DNA from: Macrophomina tecta
Taxonomy: Eukaryota; Ascomycota; Dothideomycetes; Botryosphaeriales; Botryosphaeriaceae
Length of the DNA stretch: 64,000 nucleotides
Direction of reading: 5' to 3'
Assembly (NCBI GenBank): GCA_024180945.1
Contig: JAKSGN010000021.1
Span: forward strand, 496,001-560,000
The position numbers and the translations under genes were made by a program. Below, piece by piece: positions 12,559 through 24,900 of this stretch. How positions within the stretch are numbered: position 1 is the stretch's first letter; the number at the start of each line of letters is the position of its first letter. The notes beneath the pieces are model-generated. The model was given only the letters and a program-made list of their open reading frames with translations. It was not told where the DNA came from and searched no databases.

Positions 12559-14925
12559 GATGTGCTGGAGCGAGGGTCGGCTCTCCGGGCTCGCTCGCGG
12601 AGAGGTCAGGAGGTGAGTGGGGGATTGGGGGGGATTGTGGCCGGGGAGCGCGGTGGGAGAGGAATGCGTGGTGTGCGGAGGTGTCGGGGAACAATTGTGT
12701 GTCGATGGCCAAGGAGGCGCGCGATTAGGAGCCTGTCCGTGCAAGCAGACCTTGAAAGGAAGCCGAAGCGGGCGCGGGCCAAAAATTATGGAGTGCACTA
12801 CTGTGTACAATGAAAGCGCCCCCGCACGAGGGCTGACAGGGTGACTTGCGAGGGTTCGGGTTGGCGCCAGCCGGGGGGTGCGATGGCAATGCAGCAGGCG
12901 TGAGACGGGCAAACGATGGACGGCAGTGGGAAAAAAAAAAGTCACAGAGGGCGAGGGACAGGCAATCGTCAGCTGGACGGACGAGTGTATGGCGCGAGGC
13001 AGGGCCCGCGGAAGCGTGACCAAGGAAGGCAGATAGGTACTGCGGCCGCCCCCAATGATGGCGCAACGCTACCCCCTCGTTCGTTCTATTCTCGCGGTCG
13101 CGCGGTCGATAGCGGACGCTCTGCGCTGGAGCCGCTCCCCGGCCCGAGCTGTCCGCGAGAGGCCAGACACCGGGCGGCCAGGAATGCGACATCTGGGCTG
13201 CGCTGGCTGCGCTCGCAGCGCCCTGCCGGCTGCGTGCGTGCGGACAGAGGACATCCACCGTCCGGACGGACCCTCGAAATGCCTCCGCGCGTTCCTGAAG
13301 CCCTGGGGCGGGCCATCACCCGCTCCTAAGCGGTGCTGCGTTCTGGCTGGTCTGCTTCAGGCTTGGCCTCCTCCGCACTTGGGCTGGCTGATCCACGGGG
13401 CCGAGATCAGCGTCTCGCGCGCCTTCATCCGCCCGCCAGATTGCTCAGCATTGGCTGCTCGCTTCGGCTGCGCGCGTGGTGGAGCGCCGCTGCCCGCTGC
13501 CCGCTGCCCGCTGCCTGCCGCCCGCCCGCCCTCTCGCCCTCTCGCCGCCGCCCTCGAGCGCAGCCAGCGCCAGCAACGGTTGCGCTGATCGGCCGTCGCT
13601 GAACGGGTGGACTGTGCGCGGGCGACAGCCACACGGGCGAACAAGTGTCGACCGGTCTGCTGCGTCTGTCATGTGCTGGCCAGGTCCAGCCACTTGGGCT
13701 TGCGTGTGGGGAAAATGACGAAGGTGTCGGCATTCCCGCTGCCTGCCAGGTACTCGATCCCCGCTGTGCCGCCAAAAAAAAAGTTTCCCACACGCTCAGA
13801 ATTAAAAAAAAAAAAAAAAGAAAAAAGAACGAAAAGGCCGCAGCAGCGATTGCCAGCACAGCGTCACAGGCTGGCCTGGCTAGCCTTGCTCGCCACAACA
13901 GCGGCGCAGGTACCAGCGGCTGCGCCCGCGGCGATTGGCAGGCAGGTCGACAGCTTGCAAGAAATACGTGTTCCTGTGGAAAAGCAGACGTCTCCCCACA
14001 TTTTCTGAGGAGACCGTTTCGTGGCAGCATCGTGAGGCGGACCTGGAGCAGCGGTCTAAGCCGCTTTGCGGAACTGGCGGCGCTAGGAGGAGCCGGGGAA
14101 CCTGGTGCTCGGCTGCTGGCTGCTTCTGCGACACGCCGCTGAGACATCCGAAAAAGCAAGCGCCTCGATCAAATCGAGATCGAGGACACTCGCTGTTTCT
14201 TCGACTTTGGCACCGCGGACAACATGCTCCACCTGCTGCCAGCGCCCGGCCCAAGCCTCAGCCGCCGTCGGTGCGGCGAAAGCTTGATGCGAGTCATGAG
14301 CGTCGCCGCATCCCAAACGCGAGAGATGCACGATGCTTCGCGAACATGCGCATTGTGGATCGCGAATCCTGTTTCTCGTCAGTGGAGACCTTTCTCTTCA
14401 TCGGATGCGGTGACGACAGCCCAGCGTCAGGGCGGCGGTCATGCATACGAGCGCTGAGCCACCGGGCACCGCAAGGATCGGGATGGGTGGGTGGCTGCGA
14501 GAAGGTTCACGTTGCTCTCGTCAGCACTGCTCTTGGCAGCGGACGGCGGCGGAGCTGCAGGCGGAGGAGAAGACGCCCGGCCACGACTTTTGGCGATAAG
14601 ATGATCAGATAACGCACCTCGCAGCACGTGCTTTCGGTCCCAACACTCGCCGTCCAGCACTCCGGAGGCGTCATCGCCAAGTGCTCCCGCGCCGCTGCAG
14701 ACGGCTACCTGGCTGCCTCTCCTGCCTCCAGCCTTTGCTCTCCAACCCGCGCGCGTTGGCTCGCCACACCTCGTCCGCCACTACCGGTCAAGCTGATCCG
14801 AGCGCGTTATCCACTCGCGCGTTCCCCGTTCCCGTTCACCGCCTGTGCTGAACCCGCAACCGCACCTATCTCCGCCAACTCCATCAAGCTATTCCAGCCC
14901 GCTCTATCCTCTACGATCATCCCAA
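12559..14925. other. Divergent intergenic region between the C2H2 gene and RAB5
   Basis: About 2.4 kb of GC-rich DNA between two divergent genes; it must carry both promoters and 5' leaders. It contains a GC-rich tandem stretch of TGCCCGC-type repeats (about 13488-13525) and an A15 run near 13804-13819. Long open frames on both strands here follow from high GC content and do not look like proteins. Confidence 0.5.
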
Positions 14926-15928
14926 ATGGCCGACTCTGGAGCAGCTGCGGCCCCCAAGCCGAGCAGCAGCGTGAAGCTGGTCCTGCTTGGCGAGGCTGCC
15001 GTGGGAAAAGTACGCCGCCTCCACCACCAGAAAACGCCATGATAACGCCATCTGCATGCCCGACCAAGAGATGCTGACCTCAGCCTTGCCCGCAGTCGTC
15101 GCTGGTTATGCGCTTCGTCAACAATGATTTCCAAGAGAACAAGGAACCCACCATTGGAGGTCCGCCCTGCCCCGGCCCGCTCCCCCGTCCCCCTGCCTGC
15201 GCACATGAACTGACATTGAAATTTCTCATTTTCCCCCCCGAACAGCCGCTTTCCTCACCCAAAAATGTAACCTCCCCACCCGCACCATCAAGTTCGAGAT
15301 CTGGGATACCGCCGGCCAAGAACGCTTTGCCAGCCTCGCCCCCATGTATTACCGCAACGCCCAAGCCGCCCTCGTCGTCTATGATATCACCAAGGCCTCC
15401 AGCTTGACCAAGGCCCAGCACTGGGTCGCCGAGCTCCAGCGCCAGGCTAGCCCCGGCATCGTCATTGCTCTCGTCGGCAACAAGGCAGATTTGGTGGAGG
15501 GTGACACTGGCGCCGCGGAGGCCGAGGAGCTGACCGCCCCCGCTGCCCCGGAGCCCGCTGCGGAGACCACGGAAGGCGCTGAAGGTGGAGCGGAGGGTGA
15601 GACTGCTGCCGAGGGTGCCGAGGTCGCTGCCGCTCCGGCCGCTCCGGCTGCGGAAGAGGACAACGAGAGCGATGCGCGCAAGGTCGCTACCAAGACGGCC
15701 AAGGCATATGCTGATGAGGAGGGTCTCCTGTTTTTCGAGACTTCGGCCAAGACTGGCCAGAATGTCGCGGAGGTCTTCACCGCTATCGCTAATGCTATCC
15801 CTGAGACGAGCCTGAAGGGTCCTCGCGGCGTTGGTGGCCAGACGAGCTTGAACAGGGGGGACGACGCACGGGTGAATCTCACCAGCGCCCGGGATGCTCA
15901 GGGTCCGAAGGAGGGATGTGCTTGCTGA
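14926..15928 (+). CDS. VPS21: Rab5/Vps21-type endosomal small GTPase with acidic insertion
   Basis: Exons 14926-15009, 15096-15159 and 15246-15928 give 276 residues. All Rab motifs are present: GEAAVGKS (P-loop, split by intron 1 after Lys), EPTIGG (switch I), [18 protein letters not shown] (switch II, Rab5-type), NKAD (G4) and ETSAK (G5). The C-terminus GCAC gives a CxC double prenylation site. Rab5 proteins control homotypic fusion of early endosomes through effectors such as Vps3/CORVET and PI3-kinase. The protein is about 60 residues longer than a usual Rab5. The excess is a low-complexity Ala/Glu/Pro stretch (DNA about 15500-15665) between G4 and G5. It is encoded inside exon 3 with no splice signals, so it is retained in the protein. 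Confidence 0.93.
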
Positions 15929-17333
15929 AGCGGACGGAAGAATTGATGAGATATGGGAAATGAGAGTAGTCGGAATAGACCGGGGGGCGGGTACTAGTGA
16001 TAACCTCATTCAAGAAACGGCATGACGAAGGCTTTACGTTTTTGGAACTCTGTTGATGTTCTCTCCTCTTTCCCTACAACCACGTTGGCTGAATGGCCAT
16101 GTAAATGTTTTTTTTTTTTTTTTTTTTTATGCGTTCGGAGCATTAGGTGGAGGTAGCGTAGTTGTTATCTCGGTGCTCTTGCCGGTGGTGGAGGTATTAT
16201 CAAGTACGTCCATTTCAATTTTGTGTTTTCCCCTGTCTTTTCTTCACTGACGCGTAAGTCAGAAAGGGAAAGTGCCGTTGCAAATGTGTCAGTGTTGTTA
16301 ATACAGGAATACTCACAAGTAAATCCACGGATTTCCAGCAGTCGTCCGGACACGAATGCACTTAGGCACGTGGTCCATTCGTTTCCGGACACCAGCTTCA
16401 TTTCCGGACACGGACTGCCGGCCGAAAAGAGAGATAAACGATCTTTGGCACGGCCTGCACGGGACCCCGTCACCTCCGCCAACACTTAACGTAGCGCGAA
16501 GAAATAAGCAAAAACGGGCCTCGTCGTCACACTACGTAGCGTGGGCTGGCGACGCAGTTGCCCGGACACAAGCGTTGTCAATCTATCATTAGCTCAAGAC
16601 GAAACGGATTCTTTGACTGCAATATGCGTGTCCACCTGCGGGGTGTTCTCCCATGCTGCCCGCCCTGATGCCACTGCCCACATTGAGCAGCATGGATGAT
16701 TCCAGAGCGGTGAGGCAATTCTGACGAGTCGGCTGGGACACGTGCTCCTGAGATTGTTTGCTTCACCAATCGCTGCACGTAAGCGTCCAGAGAGGGGTAA
16801 AATCCCGTCTGTAAGTGCCCTTACTTTTCGCTGTAATCACTGAAAGAAAAGCTGCATCGTCTTCGTATGCTCGGACTCTCCAATCGTCAGACGGCTTGCA
16901 TTCGGCCTGGCCACCCCATATGGCAGATTCCGTGGCGTTCGAGTGGGCCTTGGGTGGGACCAGCGCTTCCGACCGAGAGGTTGACCGCGGTGCACAATAT
17001 CTTCAAGCTTGCGGGTGTTCATGATTAGAAGTCTTTACCATGACCACAGGTGAACCTACTCCCCCGAGCTGACTAAATGGCCACTTGTGCTGCAGCGCTC
17101 CCACGAGTCCTTCGTCATTCACGCCACTGAACAAAAACATACTTGGTTTCTCACTAGCCTCTCGAAACGCGGGGAAATCTAGCAGTGCCATTGGTTCTGA
17201 TGATGTGTTTATCGGTATCTCAGGTATTGAGTTGTAAGTACGTGCACCCGCTTTTGCGGTCTTGGTTGGGCAACATGATTGAAGGAAGCAAACTTGTGAT
17301 GCGCGAGATTCTTTCCACAATATTACCGGGGCC
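15929..17333. other. Intergenic region downstream of RAB5
   Basis: About 1.4 kb. It has a 21-base T run at 16108-16128, probably in the RAB5 3' region. A plus-strand segment at about 17080-17230 reads as a Cys/Ser-rich frame ending at a good GTAAGT donor (17241-17246). It might be an upstream exon of the membrane-protein locus that follows, but I could not join it convincingly. Confidence 0.4.
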
Positions 17334-18022
17334 ATGATCAACGAGGTTGGGTTGGGCGCAAATACTTACTTCTACCTGCAGTGTCAGGTTCTCTGTACTC
17401 CAGAGGCTCCGCGGCATGTTGAACGTGCCGCCCGGCGAGGAGCTCGACTGTACTACACTTGCGCAGCAAGCTGCCTCTCGGGAGATCGAAGGGATATTGA
17501 TTTGCGCTCACAAAGGTAGCACCACGACGATCTCACCTCCACCAGTAATACTGGCTCTCTAATGATACTACAACCAGTTCCGTTCCTTTGTCACACTCTA
17601 AGTCAGGATATCTTTCCACCAACGCGAGGATTATTATCGGTGTGGGAATTGCTGCGGCTGTCTTTATCATTGCCTCACTATCGTCTCTGTGTCTCATGGT
17701 GCGGCGAACGCGAAAGAAGGGCAGCGGCGGCCGGGGACAGGAGCTCCCTCAGAATAAGGTGCAAAAACTGGAGCCTTGCCGGCTGCTGAACGAGCTGGGC
17801 ACCCCCAGAAAGAGGTTGTGGAGCCACTTGGCAATCAGAGGATTTCGGAACTACCTGGAGATCAACCGGAGACAGAGGTCCAGAACTCAGCAAATGTCGA
17901 GCCAGGCTCACGGTATCCACAGACGGGACGCTCGGGAAATCATCATTTGCAAACCGAGAATTCAGGAAGACCAGTCCAGACCTTGGGAGCCTAGAAGAGG
18001 ACGGAGCAGAGGAGGCGCATAG
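17334..18022 (+). CDS. Possible single-pass membrane protein, perhaps decaying
   Basis: A two-exon model (17334-17515, 17578-18022; 62-bp intron, GTAGCA donor, CAACCAG acceptor, TCTAAT branch) gives 208 residues in frame. A Cys-containing N-terminal part is followed by a Ser-rich linker and one strong transmembrane segment (IIIGVGIAAAVFIIASLSSL), then a basic stop-transfer RRTRKK. This layout is common in ascomycete cell-surface proteins. No signal peptide is visible, and the part after the membrane anchor reads more naturally in another frame (from about 17776: EVVEPLGNQRISELPGDQ...). A frameshift near 17770-17790 is therefore likely, and the locus may be a pseudogene whose 5' part is partly lost. 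No family function can be assigned. Confidence 0.35.
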
Positions 18023-18246
18023 AGAGACGGGTGGACAGATATTGGGAATCCCCAGCAATGTCAATTCCAAAGACGGGAAAGCCCTACAGCCGAAAGGTCG
18101 GCAATATCGAGCCCAGTATTGTCCCCATTGTAGTGCAGGCCACGATTCCAGCCCTCAGAGGAAATGCGACCAGTCTCGAAGTCAATTCGATATTCATATC
18201 GGAGCAGAGCACAACCCTCCTGTTCCTGAAACCCACTTCCTTTGCT

Positions 18247-20185
18247 TCAATGTGTGTATCTGAAGAACGGATTCCGCCGATCCGTCTCATCCGCAAACGC
18301 CATCCTCTCTCTCAACACTTCCCTCTCCTCATCCCCCATTGCCGCCACCTCCGCCTCCTTCTTCTTATTCAGCCACGCGTTGTACAGCCTCAACACGACC
18401 ACGACCACGCAACTCGCGCTCAAACACGCCATAATGCTAATCTTGCCGCTCGCATAGCCGGGCGCCTCGCTCGCCTGAAACGTCTGCGTGCCCAACACAT
18501 TCCCCGTGCAGAACGCGACCAGCGTCAGCGCGTTGACCGTCACCTTCTTGCTATGGCCCGCAATGTTCGACGCGTTCCAGGCCAGATTGATCATGAAGCC
18601 GGCGCCGAAGGTGCCGGAGAGGAAAGAGGCGGCGAGCAGGGCGGGCCGGTTGTGCGGGACGCCGGCGGCGTCGACGAAGGCGTACATGAGGGCGGCGGCC
18701 AGGATGGTGGGGATGAGGCAGAGCAGCATGACGGTCGAGCGGTCGTTCCACCGGTCGGAGAGGTAGCCGGGGCCGAGGACGAAGACGATGCCGATGGCGC
18801 CGTTGGGCGCGTCGAGGATGGGGGCCTGTTGGTCGGTGTAGCCGCTGCCAAGCGCTGGGTCAGTGAAGGTGGCAATGTGGGGGGGGGGGGGGCGAAGGCC
18901 GGTGACGGGCTCACAAGGTCGTCAGCAGGATGTTGTTGAAGTTCGAAATGCCGCCGTTCGGGATGGACGACAGCATCACGCTCAGGAAAATCAGCCAGAC
19001 CCGCGCGTCGCAGAAGGCCTCGACGATCTGCTCCTTCTTGACGTGGTTGTTCTGCGTCCCGCTCTGGTTCTCCTTGACCCGCATCAGCGCGGCCACCTTC
19101 TCCGCATCGCTGAACCGCTTCGCCTTGACCGGCGAATCGGGCAGGAAGACGCAGACCAGCCCGCCCACGATCATCGTCAGCGCGCCGATGGCCAGGAAGA
19201 AGATGCGCCAGGTGGCGAAGTCCGTTCGCGCGAAGCTGATGCCGTACGCGACCAGCCCGCCGAAGATCTTGGTGAGCGAGTTGCAGACGTAGAACCACGA
19301 CACGCGCGTGCCCTGCTCTTCCTTGCGGTACCACATGGCAATGATGAGCACGAGGATTGGCGCGACGCACGCTTCGAAGACGCCGAGGAGTGTGCGGCAG
19401 ACGGCGAGCCCAGCGAAGCTCGAGACGCCCGCGTGGCAGCAGAGAACGATGCCCCAAAGCTGGTGGTTCATTAGCTTCTACTTGTTTTGCCCTCCAACTA
19501 GGGACAGAAGGCATACGCACGATGATATTAGCGCCAAGATACAGTCCCAGGCGAGACACGCGTTGCGCGAGGTACTGCGTTGGGAACTCGGTGGCAAGGA
19601 AGCCTATGTTTATCATCAGCATGCGTCCGTCTATGTCCAGTCCACTCCTCCAATGCAGCCGGCAAGAAAGCCAAGACGGAAACAGAATGGTACAGGATGC
19701 ACGCTTCTGGAGCAAGGATCTCCGCCCAACCAAAAACTACAAAAGAAAAGAAAACAACCCCTACCGCATCACTCACCAATGTAGAACAACATTCCCACAT
19801 GACTGTAATCCTGCCCGACCAGCCCAACATCCTTCCTCACCCCCATCACGCTCGTATAGCTCAGTGTGTTCTTATCCAAAAACTGCAAGAAATACGTCCC
19901 AGCCAGCAGCGGCGTAATCGTCCAGTCGATCTTTCGCAATAGCTTCTTCCGCGCAGCATCATCCTCGAGGATGGCCTGGCCCTGGGCAGCGATGGCCGCG
20001 GCGCCCAACGGGTGGTTGGATAGGAAGGCAAGGGCCTCGTCGGCGTCGCGGAGGGGGATGGCGGGAGATGCTAGCTCTTTGTCGGCGATGGTGGTGGTGG
20101 TGTCATTGTGTTTGGTGGCGGTGGGGGAGGGGGAGGGGGATGCGGATGCGAAGGCTTTCTCATCCATGGCCGGAGGGGAAGACAT
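18247..20185 (-). CDS. MFS anion:cation symporter, allantoate permease (Dal5) family
   Basis: Four exons: 20185-19777, 19603-19521, 19459-18915 and 18844-18247; 544 residues in one frame. Introns are 173, 61 and 70 bp, with GTGAGT, GTGCGT and GTGAGC donors. The N-terminus is a hydrophilic Ser/Thr-rich tail. Then come family landmarks: KIDW...PLLAGTYFLQFLDKNTLSY, GVRKDVGLVGQDYS, LGANIILWGIVLCCHA and a long run of hydrophobic segments consistent with 12 transmembrane helices. The order and motifs match the fungal Dal5/Tna1 group, plasma-membrane H+ symporters for allantoate, nicotinate, vitamins or related carboxylates. The actual substrate cannot be read from sequence. The gene faces away from the large coiled-coil gene only across 3' ends, so no functional link is implied. 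Confidence 0.9.
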
Positions 20186-21905
20186 CCTAGAAGGAGGAGC
20201 TCGGTGAGTGTTGCACTGATGTAAGCCTTAACTTTGAAAGACGAAGATGACGCTGCTGAAGGATGGATGAAAACAACAAAAGAAGGATCAAGCAAAGAGG
20301 CGTTTGAGGGAAGGAGTGAGGATATCTTATTCAGATATATATATATCTATCTATCTCTGTGGCCGCGATGGAAGGGCAACGTATCTCACGGGGCAAGAAG
20401 GCGCCCACTATCCATCCCGCAACGTAACATCGAGCCGTCAATCATGCAGCAACGGGCGGGACGAAGAGCCGCAACCTCAAACTCCGCGGCTACTCCACCA
20501 CTCGGCATAGATTGCCACAAGCCCTCGCATTGGCGGCACAAGAGCTAGTAACAAGTAAATATCAGCTCTGCCTTCTGATAAGCACCGGTACTCCCTCTTG
20601 GCGGGGAATGTGGTGGCGAGACAAGAAGCTTTCCCTGCGGAGAAGGAAAATGCCATTGCTCGGCTCGAACATGTAGCTGCCGCTTATCGATGCGGGCGGG
20701 AAAGAAAACCTTGCCAAACTGCAAGAATGGGGTAAAGGCCGGAGGCGGGATGGGCTGCGACAGGATGAGGGGAGGGTGGCGATCAGCGGTAACAGCACAC
20801 GTGGTGAAAATAGACTTCAATTGCTCGACTCCAGAATCCAACGAGGACGTAAGCTCAAGAAAACGACATTGAGAAATTCAGGACCTTAAGCGCGAAGTCG
20901 CAGCTGATGTGTTGAAGTGTTGCTGCGATCATTAGTGTTCTGATCAAAGCGTAGTATGACATGGCGCCGCGGTCCTGATAAGCATCTCCACCCGTGCGGA
21001 GAAGCATCCCGGCGGCGGATCAAGCTCATTGGCGGCGCCACTCAGCCGTCTCGGCGCCATAAGAGGCGGATAAACTCTGACTGATGCCGGCAGAGTGACC
21101 GGGGCCCCTGGGTTCCATGGCCTAGGAAGTACAGGCATTCACTCAGATGTCAAATGCAGCCGGCATTTCCAAACGCTTGAATCCCGGCTGCATGCTTCAA
21201 TTTTCCACTGAATTGTGAATCCGATAGAGAGAAGAGAGATTCGATTAAAATGAACTGCATGCATCAGTAGTAGGTCGGGTATCGTATAGCTACAATGATG
21301 CAACGCTGGACCGAGAAAAAGAGGGTAATGAAGCAGTATCAGCGGCAACCACGACATGGAACAGTTCAATTTCAGAGCCGCTCAAACGCAAGCTATGCAG
21401 CGCAGCTTTGTAGGACTGATCGAGGGCGCTAATAAGTGCAGGAGGATAGGAGGGCGCGCGAACCTAAATGCATGCAGGCAATCTAGGGTTCGTGAGTGCA
21501 GCGAGGACAAGACAAAAGCAAAGGCTAGCCTCGCAAAGCAAAGCAACGCAACAGCAAATCTCTCAACAAAGGACAGGGAAAGCAATCTGCTCAAAAAACT
21601 CGTGATGCTGCCATCTTCTTCGCTCTTTAGCCGTGCGTGGTAGTACTGGTAGTCGCAGTAGGAAGAAAAAGACTCGATGCCAATTCAACGCGGTAGGGAA
21701 GAAACCTTCCATGATGAAATAACAAGGCAAACAAAAAACCGACGCTCATAAAAAATAACCGTGGCCCAACCCAAACGTTTCCCGATCCCCCAAAAGCCGA
21801 TGGAAGGTACTTCTTCAGAAACCGTTTCGTTCAATCATACAGGCGTCAACGTGTCGAAAAGAACAACTCTCATCCTTGTCGTTCACATAACCGCGGGGGC
21901 TCCTC
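20186..21905. other. Promoter region of the MFS gene and 3' region of the coiled-coil gene
   Basis: About 1.7 kb. It contains an (AT)n/(TATC)n microsatellite at about 20336-20356. I see no gene and no convincing tRNA or other RNA fold. The left part should hold the MFS promoter; the last 100-200 bp before 21906 probably hold the 3' UTR of the coiled-coil gene. Confidence 0.5.
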
Positions 21906-24900
21906 TTACGCAGCAACAACATCCTCAGTCTTGGGTGCCTCGCTGACACCGTTCGTCTTCTCCGAAGCGCTCTCGAACTCCTTGATCTTGGCATCCGCCT
22001 TGTCCTTCGCCTCGAGGACACTCTCGTACTTCTTGGCAAGCTTCTCGTGAGCAGCTTGCATGGCGTCGAGTTTCTCCTCAAGAGCCTCCTTTTCGGCTTC
22101 AGCCTTCTTCACCTGCTCCTCGGTAGTCTCGTGCTTCTTCTCGGCGTCCGACTTGGCCTGCTCAGCAACCTCCAGTTGAGCAGCGGCAGCAGTGGCGTTG
22201 TCCTTGAGGGCCTTGATCTCGGCTTCAGCGGTGTCCTTGGCATCTTGGGCGGCAGAGAGCTGCGACTCAAGGTCGGCAACCTTGGAGGCATCGGCCTGAG
22301 CAGCGGCTAGCTTAGCCTCAAGCTCCTCCACCTTGGAGGCATCAGCCTGAGCAGCGGCGAGCTTAGACTCGAGCTCCTCAACCTTAGCAGCGTCCGCCTG
22401 AGCAGCGGCAAGCTTAGCCTCAAGCTCTTCCACCTTAGCGGTTGTAGCCTGAGCATCGTCCTCAGCCTTCTGAACGGCAGCGTCGGCCTGAGACTTGGCC
22501 CGTTCAGCATCGGCAAGCTTCTCGGTGAGGGAGGCCTTCTCGGTCTCCGCAGCAGAGATATCCTGCTTCAGCTTCTCAACCTGCGAAGCCTGCTCCTTAA
22601 GCTCCTCAAGTTGCGCCTTGACCTCCGAGATCTCCGCCTCCAGAGCAGACTTAGCCTCGTTGGCGGCAGCGACATCCTTCTCAAGCTGTTCCTTGGCCTC
22701 CTGAGCGGACTTCAGGCTAGCGAGCTCTTCGGTGAGGGAAGCCTTCTCAGTTTCGGCAGAGGAAATGTCCTGCTTCAGCTGTTCGACCTGCGAGGCCTGC
22801 TCCTTCAACTCCTCAAGTTGTGCCTTGACCTCAGAAAGCTCCGTCTCCAGGGCAGCCTTAGCCTCATTTGTCGCAGTAACGTCCTTCTCGAGCTGCTCCT
22901 TAGCCTCCTGAGCGGCCTTCAGGCCAGCGAGTTCCTCGGCGTGAGCTGCCTCGGCATTCTTCAGGGCCTCCTCCGCCGCGGCGGAACGCTCTTCAGCAGC
23001 CTTGGCCTTGCCCTCAATCTCGGCGACGGTGGCGGCGGAAGAGTCCTTAGCCTCCTGGACCTCCTTGAGCAGGGACTCCAGGGAAGTCAGCTGCTCCTTT
23101 GCGGCCGAGTGCTCAGCCTGAGCGGCCTCAAGGTCGGTCTTGGTCTGGTTGTGAGCAGCCTCCAACTCAGACTTGGCGGTGGCGTGAGACTGGACTTCCT
23201 GAGACAGCTCCTCAATCTTGCTCTCCAATTCCGACTTGGTCAAAGTGTGGGATTCGATCTCCTTGGTGATTTCCTCCAGCTTGGACTGAACCTCCGCCTT
23301 GGAAGCAGAGTGCTCCTCAATAATCTTGTTGAGCTCGTCGATCTCGGCAGTCTTAGAAGCGACCGTGGCGTTAGCGGCCTCGGCCTCAGCCTTAGCAGCT
23401 TCAGTGTCAGCCTTAGCGGCCTCGGCCTGGCTTTCAGCCTCAGCCTTTGCGGCCTCCAGAGCGGCAACCTTCGCCTCAAGTTCGGCGATAGTAGCAACCG
23501 AAGACTCGGCCTTGGCAAGCTGCTCCTCAAGCTCGGAGATTCTCGACTGCGTGGCTTCATGAGCGGCCTTAGTCTCGCTGTGAGCAGAGACCTCGGACTC
23601 GTGAGCGCCCTTGGTCTCGGCGTGAGCATTCTTCTCGGCATCGAGGGAGGCAACCAGGCTGGCAACCTCCACGCTCTTGCCAGCAAGCTCGTTCTGAACG
23701 CTTTCGAGAGTAGCCTGCTTCTCTGCAAGACCGCTCTCAGCTTCGTTGAGCTTGTGACGGAGCTCCTCCAATTCCTTGGCGCCCTTCTCAAGCTCTGCCT
23801 GCGCCTCAGAAGCGGCGGAGGAAGCGGCTTCCTTCTGTGCCTCATATTCCTGCTCCAGCTTCTCGGAGTTGGCCTTGACAGCGGCGATTTCCTCTTCCAA
23901 GGTGGTGATTTGGGTCTTCAGGGACTCGGTGGCGGCCTGAGCCTCCTCAAGGGCCTTTGCGGCAGCAGCGGCAGCCTCGTTCTTCTCGGTGGATGCAGAC
24001 TCAACATCGTGCTTGGCGGCCTCGAGGTCAGCGTTAAGAGCCTTGATTTGCTCATCAAGCTTGGCGCTAGTGGCAGCAGCCTCCTCCTGAAGACGAGTGG
24101 ACTCGGCGTGCAGGGTGTCGTGCTTCTGAGCGTGCTCAGCGGCCTCAGCGCGGGCAGCGGAGAGGTCAGACTGGGCGGTGGCGAGCTCAGTAGCGATGGA
24201 AGCAATCTTCTCCTCCAACTCCGTCTTCAGAGACTCCTTTGCGGCGTTGGCCTCCTCGACAGCCTTGGCGGACTCCTCGCGAAGGGCAGCAAGCTCGGAC
24301 TCGGCTTGCGAGACCTTGCTCTCGGCGGCCTGGTGCTTCTCGTAAGCCTCCGCAAGATCCGCCTTCAGCTTCTCAATTTGGGAGTCGAGGTCGCCCTTGA
24401 GCTTCTCGGCAGACTCCTTGGTTGCGTCATGGTCGCGGATGAGGGCAGTGATCTTGGCCTCGTGCTCATGCTGGATGGCGTCCTGCAAGCCAGACGCATC
24501 AGGTAACCAGCTCCTATGCCTAGGGGGAAAGAAAAAAAAAAAGCAAGAACGAGGACAAACTTACCAGCTTGGATTGGTACTCCTGCTCACAGCCCTCCTT
24601 GACGGAATCCCTCTCGGCCTTCCGTGCGTCGGTGATCTGCTGCACGACAACACTGACCATGTGCTCCTCCAGGGCGGCCTTCTGCTGCATGAGAGCAGTC
24701 TCCTTGATCTTGTAGTCGGCGGCCAGCTCCTCGGCGCGGTGCTGCAGGGTGCTGACCTCGGAGTCGCGGGCGCCCAGCTGCTCGTTGGCCTTCGCCAGCT
24801 GCATCTCCAGGTCGCCGAGTTGTCTTCTCAGCTCCTCGGCCTCGCCAACAAGCGAGTCGTTGCGGGGGGCATCGTCGGCGCTCTCGGGCTTTGCGCCGTC

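Noticed and set aside
18879..18892. 14-base G run in the last MFS intron
   Set aside because: A low-complexity tract inside an intron; possible sequencing-length uncertainty but no coding effect.
18591..19733. 380-codon minus-strand frame
   Set aside because: Runs across the introns of the MFS gene in a different frame from exons 3 and 4; the spliced frame gives the conserved transporter.
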